From contig JAVVRZ010000009.1 in assembly GCA_036654455.1 (NCBI GenBank), forward strand, positions 1 to 35,242: DNA of 35,242 bases, read 5' to 3'. Below the pieces are notes generated by a model that was given only the letters and a program-made list of their open reading frames with translations, was not told the DNA's origin and made no database searches. The position numbers and the translations under genes were made by a program. Shown here piece after piece: positions 31,483 to 35,242 of this stretch. This stretch comes from Clostridia bacterium (GTDB lineage: Bacteria > Bacillota > Clostridia > Christensenellales > CAG-314). Each line of letters starts with the position of its first letter. The stretch's first letter is position 1.

Positions 31483-32665
31483 TAGCGGTTAAAGCAAAAT
31501 AGTTACAGCGTTATCAAAAATCCAACCTGATTATGAAATTATTCAAATTGATGAAATCAGAAAACAGGTAGGAGACGGTAGCTATGAAAAAGAGTACCTC
31601 GCTCAACAATTATTTATAAATAAAGTATGTGAAAGTTGTGATATCATTGCAGAATTATCTGGCTGCGGACAACTTGGAGAAAAGCTAAACAGTAGACTTC
31701 CTAAAAATTCCTATATCGTATTAAAAGTAAATACTAATTTGCATGTTTGTTTGGATCGATGTATAAATAAAGATTTTTCACAAATTCCATATCCAGCTAG
31801 CAAAGAAGAAATCTTACAAACAATTATACGTATTGATAATGAAATTAAGAACAATTTCATTGAAAAGTTATGGCATGAAAACTCTTTAAATATATTAACG
31901 ATTAATGCTTTCAATGATATAAAGGCATTACCATTAAGTCACTATCATTTTTTGCATAAAATTATAGATACCCTACTTAAAATATCTGGAATAAGTGAAA
32001 TCGTATCTTTTGGCTCTCTTGCGAGAAATCAGCTTACACCACTATCCGACATTGATTTGTGTGTAATTACAGATTTAAATGTATACGAAATTAAAAAAAT
32101 GTTGGAAACAATAAAAGAAATTACATTCATAGATACTACACTAAACAAAGTCACTATCAGATTTAATGAAATTTTAATAGAAATTGTTGTTTGTAAAAAA
32201 CTTGAAGAAATTGGGAAATTTTACACCAATTCTATGATAAATGATATTAAGCATTCCATAATAAAAGGTACGGAAAACACTTTTTTAACATTGCAAAAGA
32301 TGAACAAAGAATTCAACTTTGATAAGATCCGTATGAAATCAGAGACAATAAAAAGGCTTATGTTCACATTTCTATCACTAAACAATATAATGAAAAATGG
32401 CGATGATTATAGATTTTATTTTAACTGTAATATTATAATTCATGAGGTTGTGAAATTATACGCTTTTTCAAAAAATAAATTTGCGTATAGTTATTTACCA
32501 AAAATGGCGACAGAAGATATTGATTTTGAAATTTCGAGTTTAGTCTATGATTTCAAGATAGATAAAAAAATATATATTTGCAGGCTTGCAAAAAGTTTAA
32601 TTAAAGTACTAACCGATGTTGACTGCTATGAAAAAAAATATATAGAAATACTAAATAATTTTTAG
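31454..32665 (+). pseudogene. P-loop kinase/nucleotidyltransferase fusion with stop in Walker A
   Basis: From ATG 31454 the frame reads MKILVVGNINSG, then TAA (31490-31492), then SKIVTALSKIQPDYEIIQIDEI and on without break to 32665 (about 403 codons). GNINSG-K-SK would be a Walker A motif, so a single A-to-T change has turned the essential lysine codon into a stop. The first ~165 residues look like an adenylate/zeta-type small-molecule kinase. The rest (from about 165) is a polymerase-beta-type nucleotidyltransferase with 'FGSLARNQLTPLSDIDLCV' (GS...DxD). Downstream in-frame starts are TTG 31739 without a ribosome binding site, or later ATGs, so little product is expected. It overlaps the kinase pseudogene by 29 bp. 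Confidence 0.75.
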
Positions 32666-32677
32666 AGGAGTTTAAAA

Positions 32678-34021
32678 ATGATTAAAGTTATGAAATCCCT
32701 TAGAAATATTAATTACCGCTTGTTTTTTGCTCTACTTATTATGGGATTAATTCCAACAATTTACACAACAGTAAGAATATTTTTCTTAGGGCAAATGCCC
32801 GGCGATTGGGGTTTTAATATAGCAAGCCAACTATCGTATGTAAATTTACTTTATGAAATAATCCAAGAAGCTTTAATCTTGCCACTTTTCTTTTTTATAG
32901 GAAAAACGATTGGCAATACAATTGAAATGACAAATCGAGTACGAACTGGCATGCTAGTAACATTTTTAATATACGGTATGCTATCCATACTTATCCTTAT
33001 TTTCGCTAAACCACTTGTAAAATTTATGGCGCAAGATATTGCGCTAATTGACGAAACGGTTACATATATTAGATTAGAAACAATTGCAACACTTTTTTCT
33101 ACTCTCGTAAAATTTATAACAATAGTAATTGTTACCTTAAAAAAGGATATTTATCTCTATTTTATTCTTGGCCTGCAAATGTTCATATGCATTTTATTAG
33201 ATACTTTTTTCGTATCTAACTTATCGTTTTCACTAAAACTTGGCGTAAACGGAATTGCATATACCAATATTATAGTTAATATTTTAATGCTTTTCCTTGC
33301 TGTGTTTTTTCTTAACAAGGAAAAAATATTTTTGTTTTCTAAGGAAAAACTAAATTTTAACTGGATGAAAGAATGGACTAAAATAAGCGCTTATTCTGGA
33401 ATAGAGAGCCTAGTGCGTAATCTTGCTTTTATGCTTATGATTGTTAAGATGGTAAACATTGTTGGAGAACAAGGCACATTTTGGGTTGCAAATAATTTTA
33501 TTTGGGGATGGCTACTTTTGCCTATTATTCAATTAGGCGAACTTATTAAACGAGATTGTGGGGAAAACAAATCATTAATTAAAGAAAATTTTCTAGGATA
33601 CATGGTGATAACTACATGCGTAATTATTCTATGGCTAATAACAATACCATTATGGCAACCTTTTTTGAAAAGTGTAATGAATATAGATAATTATAAGAAT
33701 GTTTTTAATTTGGTTTTAATAAGCTTGGCATTTTATGTTTTATTTGCATTTAATAATATATGCGATAGTATTTTTTATGGTATTGGCGAAACAAAATACA
33801 TGCTCGTGCAATCTTTAATTATTAATATTGTGTTTTATGGGTTAATGTACATTTTGTATGTTGCCGGAATTTTTGTTCCAACGCTTACTTCAATTGCATT
33901 AATGTTTGCTGGTGGAACTGCGTTAGATAGCGTTTTGACTTATTTTATGTTCGCATTTTTTGTTAAAAAAGGTGGACTAACCGATAAAGAGATGTTGAAC
34001 TCTAAAAATACTATTTACTAA
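32678..34021 (+). CDS. MATE-family multidrug/small-molecule efflux transporter
   Basis: 447 residues with about twelve hydrophobic helices in two related halves and the MATE-type start ('LFFALLIMGLIPTIYTTVRIFFLGQ'). The region 'GIESLVRNLAFMLMIVKMVNIVGEQGTFWVANNF' is a typical seventh-helix segment. Cation-coupled export; substrate unknown. AGAGGAG lies 8 bases before ATG. It follows the nucleotidyltransferase frame by 12 bp, so it was the third gene of that unit and is the only one still intact. AT-rich compared with the core genes. Confidence 0.88.
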   Translation: MIKVMKSLRNINYRLFFALLIMGLIPTIYTTVRIFFLGQMPGDWGFNIASQLSYVNLLYEIIQEALILPLFFFIGKTIGNTIEMTNRVRTGMLVTFLIYGMLSILILIFAKPLVKFMAQDIALIDETVTYIRLETIATLFSTLVKFITIVIVTLKKDIYLYFILGLQMFICILLDTFFVSNLSFSLKLGVNGIAYTNIIVNILMLFLAVFFLNKEKIFLFSKEKLNFNWMKEWTKISAYSGIESLVRNLAFMLMIVKMVNIVGEQGTFWVANNFIWGWLLLPIIQLGELIKRDCGENKSLIKENFLGYMVITTCVIILWLITIPLWQPFLKSVMNIDNYKNVFNLVLISLAFYVLFAFNNICDSIFYGIGETKYMLVQSLIINIVFYGLMYILYVAGIFVPTLTSIALMFAGGTALDSVLTYFMFAFFVKKGGLTDKEMLNSKNTIY

Positions 34022-34029
34022 AAAGCTAA

Positions 34030-34540
34030 CTATTTGTCAAACTTGCGGTTTTGATTGTATAAACTTGCCGTCATAATATCCGAATTGATATTGTAATTGC
34101 CTTCCGCCGAACCCATCTCCTCGCTGACCTCAAACATTTGCATAGCGTCGCCCTCGTACCGCTCAAAAAGTCTATCGTAAAACTTTAAGATTTTAACGCA
34201 TGCGTTTGGCTTGCTCCATGAAGATATTGTAAGCCGTATTTTTGTGATGTCTTCCACCTTTGGCTCTAACTTAACCTCGATTTTTGTATTGTTTATTATC
34301 CTTTCCGTTTTCTTTATAACCTCGCCGTCATAGTAATCTACTGTGAAATTGACGGGGTATTGATTCAGTTTGTTGTCGCCAAGAATTATCCAAGTAATGA
34401 TTGGTCTTTTCAAAAATGTCAGCTCTAGGTATGGCTTTGCGCCTACGAAGTTTCCGCCTGCATTACAGCGCGATTTACTCCACCAACCAACAATACAACT
34501 GTTATCCATCATTTGAAAGCTACCATCCATTTTAGCGTTG
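34030..34540 (-). pseudogene. Truncated phage tail/virion structural gene
   Basis: About 170 residues resembling siphovirus tail-tip proteins: 'NSCIVGWWSKSRCNAGGNF', 'YLELTFLKRPIITWIILGD' and 'YPVNFTVDYYDGEVI', then 'NINSDIMTASLYNQNRKFD', a segment usually followed by several hundred more residues. Both ends are damaged. The N-terminus is fused to a GC-rich junction sequence shared with the tape-measure remnant, and the C-terminus stops at 34030, 9 bp from the MATE gene's stop. This suggests the accessory block landed in, or recombined with, this gene. Confidence 0.7.
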
Positions 34541-34798
34541 CCGTCCCTCAGCCGAGGGCGATAGCCCGAACGCCACGGAGCGAAAGCGGAGTATAGACTG
34601 TTCAAAGTTCGCAGAAGTCTTTACTACCGCCGCGCCTAAGGCAACCATAGGAAGTGTTACCGCCGCAGTGAGCTTACCGCCTATCTTAGAAAAACTATCC
34701 GCCATAGCCTTTAATTTCTTTTGCGCGGTCTGCAACCCCTTACTAAGCGAGGAGATATCCGCCGCTATCTTTACTACTAGGTTTCTTATTACCGCCAT
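34532..34798 (-). pseudogene. N-terminal remnant of phage tail tape measure protein
   Basis: Residues 1-68 ('MAVIRNLVVKIAADISSLSKGLQTAQKKLKAMADSFSKIGGKLTAAVTLPM' region) match the start of tape measure proteins, which normally run to over 600 residues. After 'KTSANFEQS' the frame enters the GC-rich junction and soon stops. GAGGAGGGA before ATG is a strong ribosome binding site. An internal deletion of the tail genes explains the layout. Confidence 0.8.
34539..34592. other. GC-rich junction block with overlapping hairpins
   Basis: A 54-bp island clearly richer in GC than its surroundings. CCCTC-AGCC-GAGGG (34545-34558) and GGGC-GATA-GCCC (34556-34567) share the same GGG, so only one hairpin can form at a time. 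It sits exactly where the tape-measure and tail-tip remnants meet. Confidence 0.6.
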
Positions 34799-34830
34799 GG
34801 CTTATCCCTCCTCTATTTAATTTTGGCATG

Positions 34831-34858
34831 AAAAAAGCAAGTACCTTTTGATACTTGC
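34831..34858 (-). terminator. Terminator after doc-like toxin gene
   Basis: 7-bp stem GCAAGTA/TACTTGC (34837-34843 with 34852-34858), 8-nt loop, six T on the minus strand (34836-34831). Confidence 0.82.
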
Positions 34859-34882
34859 CTTGAAAATATGTTCACTTTCTAA

Positions 34883-35242
34883 TTACTGTTTTTCTCTTAT
34901 CCACTCCAACAACTGCTCATACTTCATCGACCCGTCCGCTAGCGCAAGTCCAACTTTAGCCACGTCTTCATTTGTGGAATCAATATCTATGCCGTTAACC
35001 TCTAAAAAAGTAAGCATTACATACATACCGATTCTCTTATTTCCATCAACAAATGCGTGATTGGATACCAAACTAAACCCCAGCCTTGCCGCCTTTTCTT
35101 CTTTTGTAGGATACAAATCTTTGCCGTCAAAAGTAGCGTAAGCATTTTCAAGCGCCGAATCTAGTAATCCTAAATCTCGCACGCCATCGCCTCCACCCGT
35201 TTCTTGTATAATTAGTTGATGCAATAAAAGCACTTTTTCTTT
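34883..35242 (-). CDS. doc: Doc-type (Fic fold) toxin, 5' end outside window
   Basis: At least 119 residues; the frame is open to the window edge ('KEKVLLLHQLIIQETGGGDGVRDLGLLDSALEN'), so the start and any antitoxin gene lie beyond 35242. The motif HAFVDGNKRIG is the Doc version of the Fic motif HxFx(D/E)(A/G)NKR. Doc of phage P1 phosphorylates EF-Tu and stops translation. 'GVRDLGLLDSALE' is the usual substrate-loop region. An antitoxin should lie immediately upstream if this is a live toxin-antitoxin pair. It neighbours phage remnants. Confidence 0.88.
   Translation of the reverse strand, partial: KEKVLLLHQLIIQETGGGDGVRDLGLLDSALENAYATFDGKDLYPTKEEKAARLGFSLVSNHAFVDGNKRIGMYVMLTFLEVNGIDIDSTNEDVAKVGLALADGSMKYEQLLEWIREKQ

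Overview
The window reads as a chromosomal segment of a low-GC Gram-positive bacterium, most likely an uncultured member of the Clostridia. The 16S rRNA fragment, strong AGGAGG-type ribosome binding sites, a ThiT thiamine transporter under a TPP riboswitch, a ClpC-type unfoldase, long-form HPF and Firmicutes-style lipoproteins all point that way. Most genes lie on the minus strand, as does the 16S gene at the left edge. I cannot place the genus from memory of the 16S alone.

Layout. 1-1.0 kb: 5' portion of a 16S gene and its promoter. 1.2-9.5 kb: mostly translation and maintenance genes on the minus strand: a HEPN-like/CBS protein, an RlmL-like RNA methylase, gtrA, rsfS, a fused nadD-yqeK, yhbY, obgE, nth and a DUF3343 protein. 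Two membrane-protein genes on the plus strand (bPH2; an unknown at 6.0 kb) interrupt them. 9.6-14.4 kb: a cysteine desulfurase-like enzyme, two small unknown genes reading apart from a shared promoter, and an operon of yfbR, an eroded ABC ATPase and an S41 protease. 14.6-16.7 kb: thiamine genes (TPP riboswitch, thiT, and a convergent thiamine pyrophosphokinase). 16.8-26 kb: lysS, greA, a DUF362 iron-sulfur protein, a lipoprotein inserted next to hpf, hpf, clpC and a glycine-rich zinc-ribbon protein. 26.3-28.1 kb: pyrimidine salvage (nucleoside phosphorylase, cytidine deaminase).

28.5-35.2 kb is accessory DNA. It is visibly more AT-rich and carries an ABC-F ATPase, a broken aminoglycoside/choline-kinase-like gene, a broken P-loop plus nucleotidyltransferase fusion, and an intact MATE transporter. 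This block ends inside a truncated phage tail gene. A tape-measure remnant and a Doc (Fic-fold) toxin, cut by the window end, follow.

Most interesting signals: (1) three operons (rlmL, nadD, nth) each have a good -10 box exactly 6 bp before the ATG and no ribosome binding site, which predicts leaderless mRNAs. (2) A roughly 105-bp copy of the hpf 3' end flanks an inserted lipoprotein gene. (3) The accessory kinase/nucleotidyltransferase/MATE module has one gene with two 1-bp frameshifts and a neighbour whose Walker A lysine codon has become TAA. (4) A putative HEPN RNxxxH motif is fused to a CBS pair beside an rRNA methylase. (5) An ABC ATPase with nearly every motif eroded is kept in an operon with an S41 protease.
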